A DNA stretch of 64,000 nucleotides from Rhodocyclales bacterium (lineage in GTDB: Bacteria > Pseudomonadota > Gammaproteobacteria > Burkholderiales > Rhodocyclaceae), in the NCBI GenBank assembly GCA_028292485.1, contig JAQGMG010000031.1, positions 1 to 64,000 of the forward strand. Direction: 5' to 3'. This document shows positions 54,311 to 64,000 of the stretch, piece after piece. Numbering within the stretch: the stretch's first letter is position 1; every line of letters starts with the position of its first letter. The translations under genes were made by a program, and so were the position numbers. The notes below the pieces were generated by a model. That model saw only the letters and a list, made by a program, of their open reading frames with translations, was not told the DNA's origin and made no database searches.

Positions 54311-55417
54311 GTGCTTGACGATCTTCCACTATCGATGAGATCTGAAACTGCCCTTCTGCACCTGCTCAAGAAGCTGCAGTCGCTCGAGGCTTCGCGGGAT
54401 CGGCAAATGATTGCCGAATCTGTCGTTGTCGCGGCACTGGAAATCCTCGGTGCCCGCTCAGCCCTGTTGCATGGTGTCAAACCGTCGCCGCATGGCCTGG
54501 TCAGCGTTCCCGTGGCCTGGGCGGTGCGTGGCGGCATCTCGTCCACGACCGACATAGATCATCTCGATCTGGACGAGAATCTCATCGCTGCCGACCCATT
54601 GCTGGAAGAGTGTGCAAATTCGTCCGGCGGTTTTGCATCGGTGCAGGAAGACGACCATCTGCGTCTGGCCTTCTCCATATCCCAGGCCAATACGACGGTG
54701 GCGATTTTCGAAGGCTTGTGCGACGGCCCGCCGAGTGAAGCGCTTGCCGAATGCGTGCGCGAGCTGCTCAGCATCTACGCAGAACATCTGGTGCTGCTCG
54801 ACTATGCCGAGCTCGACACCCTCACCAAGCTGAACAATCGCAAGACTTTCGACGAAAATTTCGATCGCTTCATCGCCATTGCCGAGCAGGCTCAGCGACG
54901 CAGCACCGACGAGCCCATCACGCCTGAAGCACTTGCGGCAAAGCATTGCTGGCTGGGCGTCATCGATATCGACAAATTCAAGCGCATCAACGATAACTTC
55001 GGCCATCTCTTTGGCGATGAAGTGTTGTTGCGCGTCGCGGAAGTGATGAAGAGAAGCTTTCGCGGCAGTGACAAGCTGTTTCGCTTTGGTGGCGAGGAAT
55101 TCATCGTCCTGTTGCGCTTCGTGACGGCCGAGAACGCCCACCTGGTCTTCGACCGCTTCCGCCAGGCCGTGGAACACCATGAATTCCCGCAGGTTGGACA
55201 AGTGACCTGCTCGATGGGTTACATCCAGATCGACCCTTCTCTCGCGCCAGCAGACATCCTGGGGCGCGCCGACGAAGCGCTGTATTTCTGCAAGGAAAAC
55301 GGCCGTAACCAGATCAACCGCTATGAAACCCTCGTTCAGACCGGTTTGATCGAAGGACCGGTTGCACCGGCCTCCAACGAAGATCTACAAGCAGATATCG
55401 ACGCCTTGTTTGACTAG
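54311..55417 (+). CDS. Diguanylate cyclase (GGDEF domain)
   Basis: 368 residues from a GTG (an ATG 8 codons later is possible). The N-terminal half (about 10-160) resembles a GAF-type sensor (EILGARSALLHGVKPSPHGLVSVPV). The C-terminal GGDEF domain (about 170-345) begins DTLTKLNNRKTFDENFDRF; the active site reads GGEEF with the metal/GTP residues DIDKFKRINDNFGH intact, so it should make c-di-GMP. The inhibitory site R-x2-D is present five residues before GGEEF (RGSDKLFRFGGEEF), so product inhibition is expected. The stop lies 1 bp before a family A palindrome. Confidence 0.93.
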   Translation: MLDDLPLSMRSETALLHLLKKLQSLEASRDRQMIAESVVVAALEILGARSALLHGVKPSPHGLVSVPVAWAVRGGISSTTDIDHLDLDENLIAADPLLEECANSSGGFASVQEDDHLRLAFSISQANTTVAIFEGLCDGPPSEALAECVRELLSIYAEHLVLLDYAELDTLTKLNNRKTFDENFDRFIAIAEQAQRRSTDEPITPEALAAKHCWLGVIDIDKFKRINDNFGHLFGDEVLLRVAEVMKRSFRGSDKLFRFGGEEFIVLLRFVTAENAHLVFDRFRQAVEHHEFPQVGQVTCSMGYIQIDPSLAPADILGRADEALYFCKENGRNQINRYETLVQTGLIEGPVAPASNEDLQADIDALFD

Positions 55418-55418
55418 G

Positions 55419-55519
55419 GTAGGTTGGGGTGAGCGCAAGCGATGCCCAACATCACCAACACCATATTGGTTCAGGTTTCGACCTCCGCGTTGGGCATCGC
55501 TTCACTCACCCCAACCTAC
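55419..55519. repeat. Family A REP-type palindrome, copy 4
   Basis: 101 bp with arms gtaggttggggtgagcgcaa and inverse complement, between the diguanylate cyclase stop and lysS. Confidence 0.95.
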
Positions 55520-55625
55520 ATATTCCCAACCTGCAAATGACACTTAGCCGCTGATCCGTCACAATATCGGGCTTCGCGCGCCGTTTTGGCTGCGCTGCCC
55601 GCATTGCGTATCGAGATCCGCCTAC

Positions 55626-57155
<1,530 letters not shown>

Positions 57156-57190
57156 TATCGTTGCCGGAGTGGAGCACAGCGCTCTATCCC

Positions 57191-57216
57191 GTCATTCCCG
57201 CGAAAGCAGGAATGAC
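57191..57216. repeat. Half or decayed family B repeat
   Basis: gtcattcccgcgaaagcagg followed by aatgac: a single family B arm that closes directly on itself, without the variable centre. Confidence 0.8.
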
Positions 57217-57233
57217 CGCTTGTTCATGCCGCG

Positions 57234-58622
57234 TCAGACGTGCGACTGCAACCTGCCGAGCACGGTCTTGAGTGCTTCAAAACACAGCGGATCGATCGCA
57301 GTGCCGACCATTCCCTCCATGAGTTCAAGCGCTTCCGGCAGTGGCATGGCGGCGCGATATGGGCGGTCGGCGGTGATCGCGTCGAAGATGTCGGCAGTCG
57401 TGATGATGCGCGTTTCGATGCTTATGTAAGCGCCATCAGTGCCACGTGGATAGCCTTTGCCATCGAGACGTTCGTGATGCGCGCCAGCCACCTGTGCCAG
57501 CTCGGCAAACGCATCGATGCGTGACAGTATTTCTTCCGTATAGGCCGCGTGCTTGCGCATGGCCACCCACTCGTCGGCGTCGAGCTTGCCAGCCTTGTCG
57601 AGAATGGTATTGCTCACACCGAGTTTGCCTACATCGTGCAGCAAGGCACCACGCTTGAGCCAGCGCCGGCGCTCTGCCGACATGCACATCTGCTGACAGA
57701 TAAGATCGGTGTAGAACGCCACGCGGGCGCTATGCCCGCTTGTGAAAGGACTCTTGGCATCGACGACCTGGCCGAAACCGGCGGCGATGTCGTCGAGATA
57801 GTCATCGTCGAGCACCATTTCTTCCTGCACAGGCTCCAGACGGAAGATGGCCTGATCGACCTCGTTCGAGGCCAGCGTTGCCCAGAATGCATCGTCGCGC
57901 GCAACAGTCTCGAACGCGCGCACCACCTGCGGATCGAACCAGCGGCCTTCACGGCGCATCACTTCCTGGCAGGCGGCATCGCGGCCATGGCTGGTGAAGA
58001 ACACGTCGACCACCTGTGAGAGCAAGGCAATACGCGAATACACGGGAATCTCCGGGCCACTACGGCCCTCGGGCTTGCCCTTGCCGTTCCAGTGCTCATC
58101 GAGGTTCTGGATGCCTTGAGCCACGCCTTCGGAAAAACGTAGTTGCCTGGCGATCGTTGCGCCGCGCTGGCAGCGCGTCTCGGTCAGTTCCCTGGCCAGT
58201 TGCTCGCTCTTGCCACAGACATTGATCAGGGTACGAAAGCGCGCGGCAAGGCCGGCCTGCAGGCCGGTATGGGAAAGCACGAAGTCCAGCGCCTGCGGCA
58301 GGCTATCGCCCACCCATTTGAAATCGCGTTTGAAGCTCAGATCATCTGTGAGGTACAGCTCGCATATGCGCGCCGCATTGCTGCTGCAACCCAGATCCTT
58401 GAGCAGCAAGACATAGTACAGCTCGGCCAGCTCATCATCGGACAAGCCCATCTGGCGCCCGATATGCATGCCTATCCAGCAGGACCGTACGCAATGGCCC
58501 GGCGGCTGGCCTTCGGTCATGTCCAGCGCATAGCTCAGCGCGCGCATCAGCTCCGACAGACGCAGCCCGTGGCTGCCTGTCCCGTCTCGAAGAGTCGCCA
58601 GGCGGGTAATCAAACGTTCCAT
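57234..58622 (-). CDS. HD-GYP domain c-di-GMP phosphodiesterase-like protein
   Basis: 462 residues from the ATG at 58620-58622; an ATG at 58718 is possible, but the intervening codons look noncoding and abut a terminator. Two HD-type modules: an N-terminal degenerate one (about 15-220; DEHWNGKGKPEG resembles a GYP region in which GYP reads GKP) and a C-terminal HD-GYP (about 275-455) with FTSGHSARVA, LLHDVGKLGVSN, HHERLDGKGYPRGTDG and ADIFDAITADRPYR. The intact HDVGK and GYP motifs suggest hydrolysis of c-di-GMP to pGpG/GMP, opposing the diguanylate cyclase at 54311. Confidence 0.9.
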   Translation of the reverse strand: MERLITRLATLRDGTGSHGLRLSELMRALSYALDMTEGQPPGHCVRSCWIGMHIGRQMGLSDDELAELYYVLLLKDLGCSSNAARICELYLTDDLSFKRDFKWVGDSLPQALDFVLSHTGLQAGLAARFRTLINVCGKSEQLARELTETRCQRGATIARQLRFSEGVAQGIQNLDEHWNGKGKPEGRSGPEIPVYSRIALLSQVVDVFFTSHGRDAACQEVMRREGRWFDPQVVRAFETVARDDAFWATLASNEVDQAIFRLEPVQEEMVLDDDYLDDIAAGFGQVVDAKSPFTSGHSARVAFYTDLICQQMCMSAERRRWLKRGALLHDVGKLGVSNTILDKAGKLDADEWVAMRKHAAYTEEILSRIDAFAELAQVAGAHHERLDGKGYPRGTDGAYISIETRIITTADIFDAITADRPYRAAMPLPEALELMEGMVGTAIDPLCFEALKTVLGRLQSHV

Positions 58623-58722
58623 TCGGGTTTTAACGGCTGGCGACGACCATCCATGACCCCCGTGTGGGCGAAAAAAGTGTGTCGGCGTGAACGATTTCTC
58701 GTCCGTCAGCCAGGGCATGGCC

Positions 58723-58750
58723 AAAAAAAACCGCGCCCGAAGGCGCGGTT
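58723..58750 (-). terminator. Terminator of the second CBM2/beta-helix gene
   Basis: Stem aaccgcgcc (58729-58737) / ggcgcggtt (58742-58750) with a tetraloop; the eight A's on the left form the T-run on the minus strand, 21 bp beyond the stop at 58772. Confidence 0.92.
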
Positions 58751-58771
58751 CTTGTCAGCAGCAGATCCGCT

Positions 58772-60379
58772 TTATTGCGTCAGCACTGCCGGGCAGGTTG
58801 TCACGATGTTGGCGACCGCCGTCGAGCAAGAAACAGCCGACAGATCGGAACCCGAGTCGCCGGAGGCAACGCTGTTGGTACCGGGGGTCGAGCAGTAGTT
58901 GTTGCTGCCCTTGCCGTCGGTCCTGAACATCATGCCCGCCGCATAGCCGCTGGGCTTGCCGGCCGATTTCAGATCCGCCGTATTGCCCCATACCCAGATG
59001 TTGGTGCCAGACGGTGCGTTGGCCAGGTTGTCGATGAAGTGGCTCTGGAAAGCGTCGGGCACGATCTTGGTTGCCTTGACCGCTCCGTTGTTGTCGAGCA
59101 CTTCCGCCAGATACGTCGGCTTGGTGTTTTTCACGGTGTTGCCGAACACGTAGATGTACTGGCCTTTCATGTCCATCCCGCTGTCACCTGAGTTGGCACC
59201 CGAAACACCGGCCAGATCGAAGGTGTTGCCGAACACATAGGTGTAGGAAGAGCCTTCCTTCACGTCGATGCCCTCGGCCGTAATGTTCGGGCCGATATTG
59301 TTCTTCGAGATGCAGGTGTTCTTTGCCAGGTCGGGCGTGCTGTCCGAACCCATGATGCTCTTCCAGTTGCTTTCTGCCGTACCGACATACACCGCTTCGC
59401 CGTAACGCGCATCACCGGTACCGGTGTTCGTGATGGTCGAGTTGGTCAGCACGTTGTCATGGCTGCTGGTGCGGAAGTGGATCGCCTCTGCCTCGATGTT
59501 CTTGACGGTGACGCCATCAATCAGCACATGGTGGGAGGTATCCAGCACGATGCCCTTGGATGCCCCATTGACGGTAAAGCCTGTCAGCTTCCAGTACGAA
59601 GCACCGGTGAGACGCAAGCCGTAGCCACTGGAAGTCATCACCGCGCCGGAAGGACCCTGCAGCGTGATGGGCTTGTTCTTCGCCCCTGAACGGGTGATCA
59701 CAAACGCACCGCTGTAAGTGCCCGAGGCCATGATGATGGTGTCGCCTGCGACCACCTTGCCCAGCGCGGTCGTCAGCGTGGAGCCGTTGGTAACGTTGTA
59801 GGTTGTACCTGTCGTCGATGAGCTGGAGCTCGAAGAAGCAGCGACGGAGCTGCTTGCCCGCGAAGAAGCGGCTACCGAGCTGCTGGCTCTGGAAGACGCT
59901 GCAACGGAACTGGCCGCAACAGAACTGGCTGCTACGCTCGATGCGGCAGAACTCGAGCTGCCGCCAACCGGCACGCCGGAAACGAGAATCGTGCAGGCCT
60001 GGCCATTGATCGTACAGTTGGCCAGCTTCGAGGAATCGAAGGTGCCGTTGCCCGTGAAGCCGAAGCTCTTCGTTGCGCCGACAGCGATGCTGCCGTTGCT
60101 CGAGACATTTGTAAAAGTGTAGGGATCACTGCCGGTCATGGTCGAGCTGTAGAAGCTCTTGACCGTCGTCCCCAGCTTGAAGGTAAGGTTCCAGCTGCTG
60201 ATTGCGCTGGTCGTGTTGTTCTTGATCACGACGTCCGTGGTGAATGAGGAGCTGCTGGTACTCTTCATCTGAAAATCGATGGTTACTGGCGCGGCGGCCG
60301 CGAATCCCTGTACGCCAATCGTTGCTGCCGCCACGAGCACGAGCTGGCGTAAGCGTTGATGCTTTATAGTGATTTTCAT
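58772..60379 (-). CDS. Secreted CBM2 + right-handed beta-helix protein (paralogue 2)
   Basis: 535 residues with the same plan as 12723-14288: signal peptide (1-29, ending GFAAA), CBM2 (about 30-135; ISSWNLTFKLGTTVKSFYSS, paired cysteines NCTINGQACT), a serine/alanine linker with ASSVAASSVA units (about 143-188) and a parallel beta-helix (about 190-530). Shared landmarks include NGTYSG-like ASGTYSGAFVITRSGAKNKP, IHFRTSSHDN, IDVKEGSSYTYVFGNTFD. The linkers use different repeat units (SSVAA here, SSKAS in the other), so each was rebuilt separately. CGGAG precedes the ATG. Possibly a polysaccharide-degrading or cell-surface carbohydrate-binding enzyme; no catalytic residues assigned. Confidence 0.88.
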   Translation of the reverse strand: MKITIKHQRLRQLVLVAAATIGVQGFAAAAPVTIDFQMKSTSSSSFTTDVVIKNNTTSAISSWNLTFKLGTTVKSFYSSTMTGSDPYTFTNVSSNGSIAVGATKSFGFTGNGTFDSSKLANCTINGQACTILVSGVPVGGSSSSAASSVAASSVAASSVAASSRASSSVAASSRASSSVAASSSSSSSTTGTTYNVTNGSTLTTALGKVVAGDTIIMASGTYSGAFVITRSGAKNKPITLQGPSGAVMTSSGYGLRLTGASYWKLTGFTVNGASKGIVLDTSHHVLIDGVTVKNIEAEAIHFRTSSHDNVLTNSTITNTGTGDARYGEAVYVGTAESNWKSIMGSDSTPDLAKNTCISKNNIGPNITAEGIDVKEGSSYTYVFGNTFDLAGVSGANSGDSGMDMKGQYIYVFGNTVKNTKPTYLAEVLDNNGAVKATKIVPDAFQSHFIDNLANAPSGTNIWVWGNTADLKSAGKPSGYAAGMMFRTDGKGSNNYCSTPGTNSVASGDSGSDLSAVSCSTAVANIVTTCPAVLTQ

Positions 60380-60643
60380 GTTTGGTCTCCGTATGTTTTT
60401 CTTGCGAACTTTTGTCGCTGCTTAATGCTATTTAAAGCGACGGTCAGTGCACATACGGGAACACCCCTACAAGCGCCCTGAAACGTTGACGTATCTCACG
60501 GACCATTCACGAATTTGCCGTTTTTAACGTTTATTTATCAAATTCGACAAACTCGATACAAATACGATTTTCGTGCGGAAGCGAATTGCGCTGCGGATTT
60601 GTACTTCGAGGTAAAGTCCTAGGCCCGCATCCGGCCGTTACGC

Positions 60644-62587
60644 ATGAGCTTGTCTTCTCCCCCCGTCACACCCGCTGTTCTTGCTTTTGCCGAGGACGGC
60701 ACGCCCTTCTCTCCGGTCTATGGCGATGTCTATCATTCGGCCAACGGCGCCTTGCAGCAGGCCCGGCATGTTTTCCTGGAGGGCAACGGCCTGCCTGCAC
60801 GCTGGCGAGGGCACGAGCACTTCGTCGTCGTCGAGACCGGGTTCGGGCTGGGCCACAACTTCCTGGCGACATGGCAGGCCTGGCGCGACGATGCGGACGC
60901 ATGCAGGCGCCTGCACTTCATCTCCGTCGAAAAACATCCGTTCTCCGCTGACGATCTGCAGCGCGCGCACCTGGCCTCTGGCGCACCGCCGGATTTGTCG
61001 CGACAGCTTCTCGCCAGTTGGCCGCTCCTGCTGCCCGGCTTTCATCGTGTCGAACTGGATGCAGGCCGCGTCGTATTGACGCTGCTGTTCGGCGACGCCG
61101 AAGCCCTGCTGCCGCAATGTGTAGCCAGGGCAGATGCGATTTACCTGGATGGCTTTGCACCATCGAAGAATCCCGCAATGTGGTCGGCGCCCGTGTTCGC
61201 GGCCCTGGCCGACCTGTCGCACGCGGCTACCACGTTGGCAACCTGGTCTGTCGCCGCCGAGGTTCGCGCCGGGCTTGCCGCAGCAGGTTTCGATCTGCAG
61301 AAAATCCAGGGCTTCACCGGCAAGCGCTACATGCTCGGTGGCCACTTTGCCGGCACGACGCGAACAGCGCTCCTCCCGCAGCAGACCACCCAGATCACCA
61401 CCAATGCCCTCGTGATCGGCGCGGGTCTGGCGGGTACCGGCATCACGGAGCGCCTCGCTGCCCGTGGCTGGCACGTCACGTTGCTCGATGGCAACGCTGC
61501 TGCGGGCCAGGGTGCTTCGGGCAATTTCGCCGGTGCTTTCCGCCCGCAACCGAGCCGTGATGACAATCTCATGGCGCGCATCACGCGCGCCGGTTTTTCC
61601 TATGCGCTGCGCGATCTGGCGAATCTGGCGGAACGCGGCAACCCCGCTCGCTGGTCGCAATGCGGTGTGCTGCACCTGGCCCGCGATGCAGTGCAGGAGA
61701 GCAAGCAGATGCAGGCGCTGGCATCGCAGCAACCACCACCGGACTTCATGCAATGGCTGAACGCGGCCGACGCCTCGCAACGCGCTGGCCACCCCTGCCC
61801 GTTCGGTGCCTGGTGGTTTCCCCTCGGTGGCTGGGTCAGCCCGCCGAGCCTGTGCTCTGCGCATCTGGCGGCTGCCGCTCACTATCCGGATGCGCGGATC
61901 GACGTGCTGTTCGATCGCCATGTCGCACGCATCGAGCATCGCGAAACGGATGACGGCTTGATGTGGCATGCGCTCGACGAATATGGCGTCAGCATTGCCG
62001 GTGCAGCTCATCTCGTCCTTGCCAATGCGCATGACGCACATCGCCTGCTTGGCAAACCGTGGCTACCCCTCTACAGCGCTCGCGGCCAGGTCAGTCACCT
62101 CCCGGCGACGGGGTCGTCATCGCTAACGGCACTCGATACGGTGATTTGCGGCAGTGGCTACCTCACCCCTGCGATCGATGGCTTGCATGCGCTGGGGGCG
62201 ACGTTCGTGGTCAATGATCCAGACACCGATCTGCGCCAGGCCGAGCATGCGGAAAATCTCGCCAAGCTCGACCTCATGCTGCCCGGCACGGGCAATGACA
62301 TTGACGTATCGGCGCTCGAAGGCCGTGCCAGCCTGCGGCCAATCACGCCTGACCGCCTGCCTTTCGTTGGCGCCCTGCCCGTTCAGGACCAGCGTGGCGA
62401 GGCTGCGCTCGTAGCGTTGCCACGTGAGCCACAACTGTGGCTGCTCTCCGGTTTCGGCGCACGCGGGCTGGTGTGGGGCGCGCTGTGTGCCGAATTGCTG
62501 GCTTCGCAAATGAACGACGAACCGTTACCGCTGGAACGCGCACTCGTTGAAGCCATGGATGCGGCGCGCTATCTACCGCGCAAGTAA
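60644..62587 (+). CDS. mnmC: Bifunctional tRNA mnm5s2U34 biosynthesis protein MnmC
   Basis: 647 residues. MnmC finishes mnm5s2U at the wobble position of tRNA-Lys, Glu and Gln. The N-terminal SAM methyltransferase (about 1-240) has FSPVYGDVYHS, VVVETGFGLGHNFLATW (SAM loop) and IYLDGFAPSKNPAMW; the C-terminal FAD oxidoreductase (about 255-640) starts ALVIGAGLAGTGITERLAARGW and has GASGNFAGAFRPQPSRDDN and, near the end, GFGARGLVWGALCAELLAS. Both halves are intact, so methylation and carboxymethyl removal occur in one protein. It lies 264 bp from the divergent CBM2/beta-helix gene. Confidence 0.97.
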   Translation: MSLSSPPVTPAVLAFAEDGTPFSPVYGDVYHSANGALQQARHVFLEGNGLPARWRGHEHFVVVETGFGLGHNFLATWQAWRDDADACRRLHFISVEKHPFSADDLQRAHLASGAPPDLSRQLLASWPLLLPGFHRVELDAGRVVLTLLFGDAEALLPQCVARADAIYLDGFAPSKNPAMWSAPVFAALADLSHAATTLATWSVAAEVRAGLAAAGFDLQKIQGFTGKRYMLGGHFAGTTRTALLPQQTTQITTNALVIGAGLAGTGITERLAARGWHVTLLDGNAAAGQGASGNFAGAFRPQPSRDDNLMARITRAGFSYALRDLANLAERGNPARWSQCGVLHLARDAVQESKQMQALASQQPPPDFMQWLNAADASQRAGHPCPFGAWWFPLGGWVSPPSLCSAHLAAAAHYPDARIDVLFDRHVARIEHRETDDGLMWHALDEYGVSIAGAAHLVLANAHDAHRLLGKPWLPLYSARGQVSHLPATGSSSLTALDTVICGSGYLTPAIDGLHALGATFVVNDPDTDLRQAEHAENLAKLDLMLPGTGNDIDVSALEGRASLRPITPDRLPFVGALPVQDQRGEAALVALPREPQLWLLSGFGARGLVWGALCAELLASQMNDEPLPLERALVEAMDAARYLPRK

Positions 62588-62768
62588 CACCGCAATGTGC
62601 CCTCGGGCACGACAAATGCGGCACTGATGCAGTAATCCCCTTGCCCCACATGTGTTGAGAAATGCGATGCGATGTCAGGCGTGCTTCGATCGCGACGCTC
62701 ATGTACAGGGTATTGAACAGCACGGGCGCGAATTCATACGCGCATCGGTAGAGAAGGAGAACTGCATC

Positions 62769-63407
62769 ATGAGCAATAACTACAAGGGCCTGCACCCGAT
62801 TTTATGGATTGCGGCCATCGCCATCACGCTGGCGAGCGCGGTCGGCGTCGCCAAGATGGCCGGCTGGCTGGACAGGCCCGTCGATCCAGCCCTGGTCAGC
62901 GCCGCTGAACAGGACAGCACCGACAAAGCGAAAACCGCTGCGCCAGCCAAACGCGCGAGCGGACAGGAAAGTGGGCAGAATATGGCGCGCAACGACAGCG
63001 GCGAGCGCTACCCATCTGTCAATAGCTACCCGGCCAGTCGTCAGTACTGCAATGACTGCGGTGTGGTTGAATCCGTGCGCACCGTCCAGGTACCGGCCAA
63101 GGCCTCTGGCGTTGGTGCAGTGGCGGGCGGCGTGGTTGGCGGCGTACTGGGCAACCAGGTTGGCGAGGGTTCCGGTAAGGACGTCGCCACCGTTGCAGGC
63201 GCGGTCATTGGCGGTTTGGCGGGTCACCAGGTCGAAAAGAAAGTACGCACGACCACACACTATGAAGTCAACGTACTCATGCAGGACGGCACACGTCGCT
63301 CAGTAGGATATGCAAGTGCTCCTGCCTGGAGTCGCGGCGACGCAGTGCAGGTGCGCAACGGCACGCTCAGCGCCGCGCCACCGAACAGCAGGGTCGAATC
63401 TCTCTGA
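62769..63407 (+). CDS. Glycine-zipper 2TM domain protein
   Basis: 212 residues from the ATG at 62769 with AAGGAGA upstream. One N-terminal transmembrane helix (ILWIAAIAITLASAVGVAKMAGW) anchors it; then comes a polar stretch with a Cys pair (YCNDCGVVESV) and a glycine-zipper segment (about 113-157; GAVAGGVVGGVLGNQVGEGSGK, VAGAVIGGLAGHQVEKKV), as in the 17-kDa Rickettsia antigen/SlyB family, ending in a small beta-rich part (YEVNVLMQDGTRRSVGY). Probably an envelope-integrity protein. A terminator follows at 63431. Confidence 0.88.
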   Translation: MSNNYKGLHPILWIAAIAITLASAVGVAKMAGWLDRPVDPALVSAAEQDSTDKAKTAAPAKRASGQESGQNMARNDSGERYPSVNSYPASRQYCNDCGVVESVRTVQVPAKASGVGAVAGGVVGGVLGNQVGEGSGKDVATVAGAVIGGLAGHQVEKKVRTTTHYEVNVLMQDGTRRSVGYASAPAWSRGDAVQVRNGTLSAAPPNSRVESL

Positions 63408-63430
63408 CGTTCACTGCAACCCTCAAATGC

Positions 63431-63461
63431 AAAAACCCCGTGTCAGCGACCGGGGCTTTTT
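63431..63461 (+). terminator. Terminator after the glycine-zipper gene
   Basis: Stem ccccg (63436-63440) / cgggg (63451-63455) followed by cttttttg, flanked on the left by an A-run. Confidence 0.8.
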
Positions 63462-63511
63462 TGTCGTGACGCGTTAAACTTGCGCACCATCAATCGGGGC
63501 ACGAGAACGCA

Positions 63512-63940
63512 ATGGAATGCACAGTCAAATGGGCGGGCGAAGCCAAATTCATCGCCGAAACAGGCAGTGGTCACGCGGTACTGATGGAGGGTGCCGAAGA
63601 TCTGGGCGGCAAGAATCAGGCGCCCCGCCCGATGGAAATGGTGTTGCTGGGCACGGGCGGCTGCACTGCCTATGACGTCGTACTTATCCTGAAACGTGGC
63701 CGCTATGCCATTGAAGGCTGCGAGGTAAAGCTTACCGCCGAGCGTGCGGAAGTCGATCCGAAAGTATTCACCAGCATCCACTATCACTACACGGTAACAG
63801 GCCGCAACCTCAAGCCCGAAGCGGTTGAGCGCGCCATCAAGCTATCGGCAGAGAAATACTGTTCGGCTTCGATCATGCTGGAAAAGACGGCAGCCATTAC
63901 GCACGATTTCAGCATTGTGGAGCTGGCCCCGACAGCCTGA
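63512..63940 (+). CDS. OsmC family peroxide-resistance-type protein
   Basis: 142 residues. OsmC/Ohr-family proteins reduce organic hydroperoxides through two cysteines. Both are visible: one in GTGGCTAYDVVLIL (about residue 51) and one in SAEKYCSASIML (about residue 118), and EGAEDLGGKNQAPRPMEM is family-typical. The pattern GGCTAYDVV fits the YhfA-like OsmC subgroup rather than Ohr. Substrate therefore uncertain. The gene is preceded by the terminator of the glycine-zipper gene and so has its own promoter. Confidence 0.92.
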   Translation: MECTVKWAGEAKFIAETGSGHAVLMEGAEDLGGKNQAPRPMEMVLLGTGGCTAYDVVLILKRGRYAIEGCEVKLTAERAEVDPKVFTSIHYHYTVTGRNLKPEAVERAIKLSAEKYCSASIMLEKTAAITHDFSIVELAPTA

Positions 63941-63985
63941 GCCCCGCCGTAGGGTCGGCTCTGCGGCGCGACTTTCATCGATTTT

Positions 63986-64000
63986 CGTAGGTCGGATGAG
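63986..64000. repeat. Start of a second family E palindrome at the window edge
   Basis: cgtaggtcggatgag is identical to the first 15 bp of the repeat at 46854; the rest lies outside the window. A related fragment (gtagggtcgg) occurs just before, near 63949. Confidence 0.75.

Overview
The window looks like chromosomal DNA of a betaproteobacterium. The evidence is the squalene/hopanoid genes hpnC-hpnD-hpnE, a phasin (polyhydroxyalkanoate granules), an RnfB-like ferredoxin beside nth, a DUF1841 gene, an EpsA-like LuxR regulator, and release factor 2 with its frameshift site. Most of it is GC-rich with tightly packed genes; the first ~1.3 kb is visibly AT-richer and holds only unrecognised genes. 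The genus cannot be named from the sequence alone. No rRNA, CRISPR array, prophage or classical IS element was seen. There is one tRNA, Leu(UAG).

Layout. 1-5.2 kb: small hypothetical genes, an XRE-type regulator and a 1169-residue DUF2339 membrane protein with an extra cysteine-rich C-terminal region. 5.3-9.2 kb: EpsA-like regulator coupled to a GT4 glycosyltransferase, an RTX repeat protein, tRNA-Leu. 9.3-12.6 kb: hpnCDE. 12.7-15 kb: a secreted CBM2/beta-helix protein and a phasin. 15.3-17.9 kb: clpB behind a good sigma-32 promoter. 18.3-26.8 kb: a nine-gene minus-strand operon mixing type II secretion parts (G, F, E, secretin) with PilM/N/O/P-like parts. 27.3-32.9 kb: CDF metal exporter, pyrD, RnfB-like protein, Gfo/Idh/MocA oxidoreductase, nth, DUF1841, HAD hydrolase. 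33-37.4 kb: an NCS1-permease/hybrid histidine kinase fusion overlapping its LuxR-type response regulator. 37.4-38.1 kb: a RAYT (REP-associated tyrosine transposase) bracketed by two REP-type palindromes. 38.1-47.9 kb: sbcB, DUF808, EamA transporter, prfC, lipoprotein, dienelactone hydrolase, periplasmic-type ATP-dependent DNA ligase. 48-54.1 kb: prfB followed by a kleisin/KITE/SMC triad of MksBEF or Wadjet JetABC type with no JetD in sight. 54.3-58.6 kb: diguanylate cyclase, lysS, HD-GYP protein. 58.8-64 kb: a second CBM2/beta-helix protein, mnmC, a glycine-zipper protein and an OsmC protein.

The main theme beyond the genes is dispersed palindromic repeats. At least six families occur. Family A (four copies, 101-103 bp, arms reading gtaggttggggtgagc) flanks the RAYT and supplies stop codons to hpnC, the response regulator, the RAYT and sbcB. 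Family B (five intact ~80-85 bp copies plus decayed ones) sits between genes. Another element is inserted in frame inside the glycosyltransferase, and a family-B element lies between a decayed duplicate of the hpnE start and the real hpnE. Both gene junctions inside the SMC triad are occupied by such repeats.
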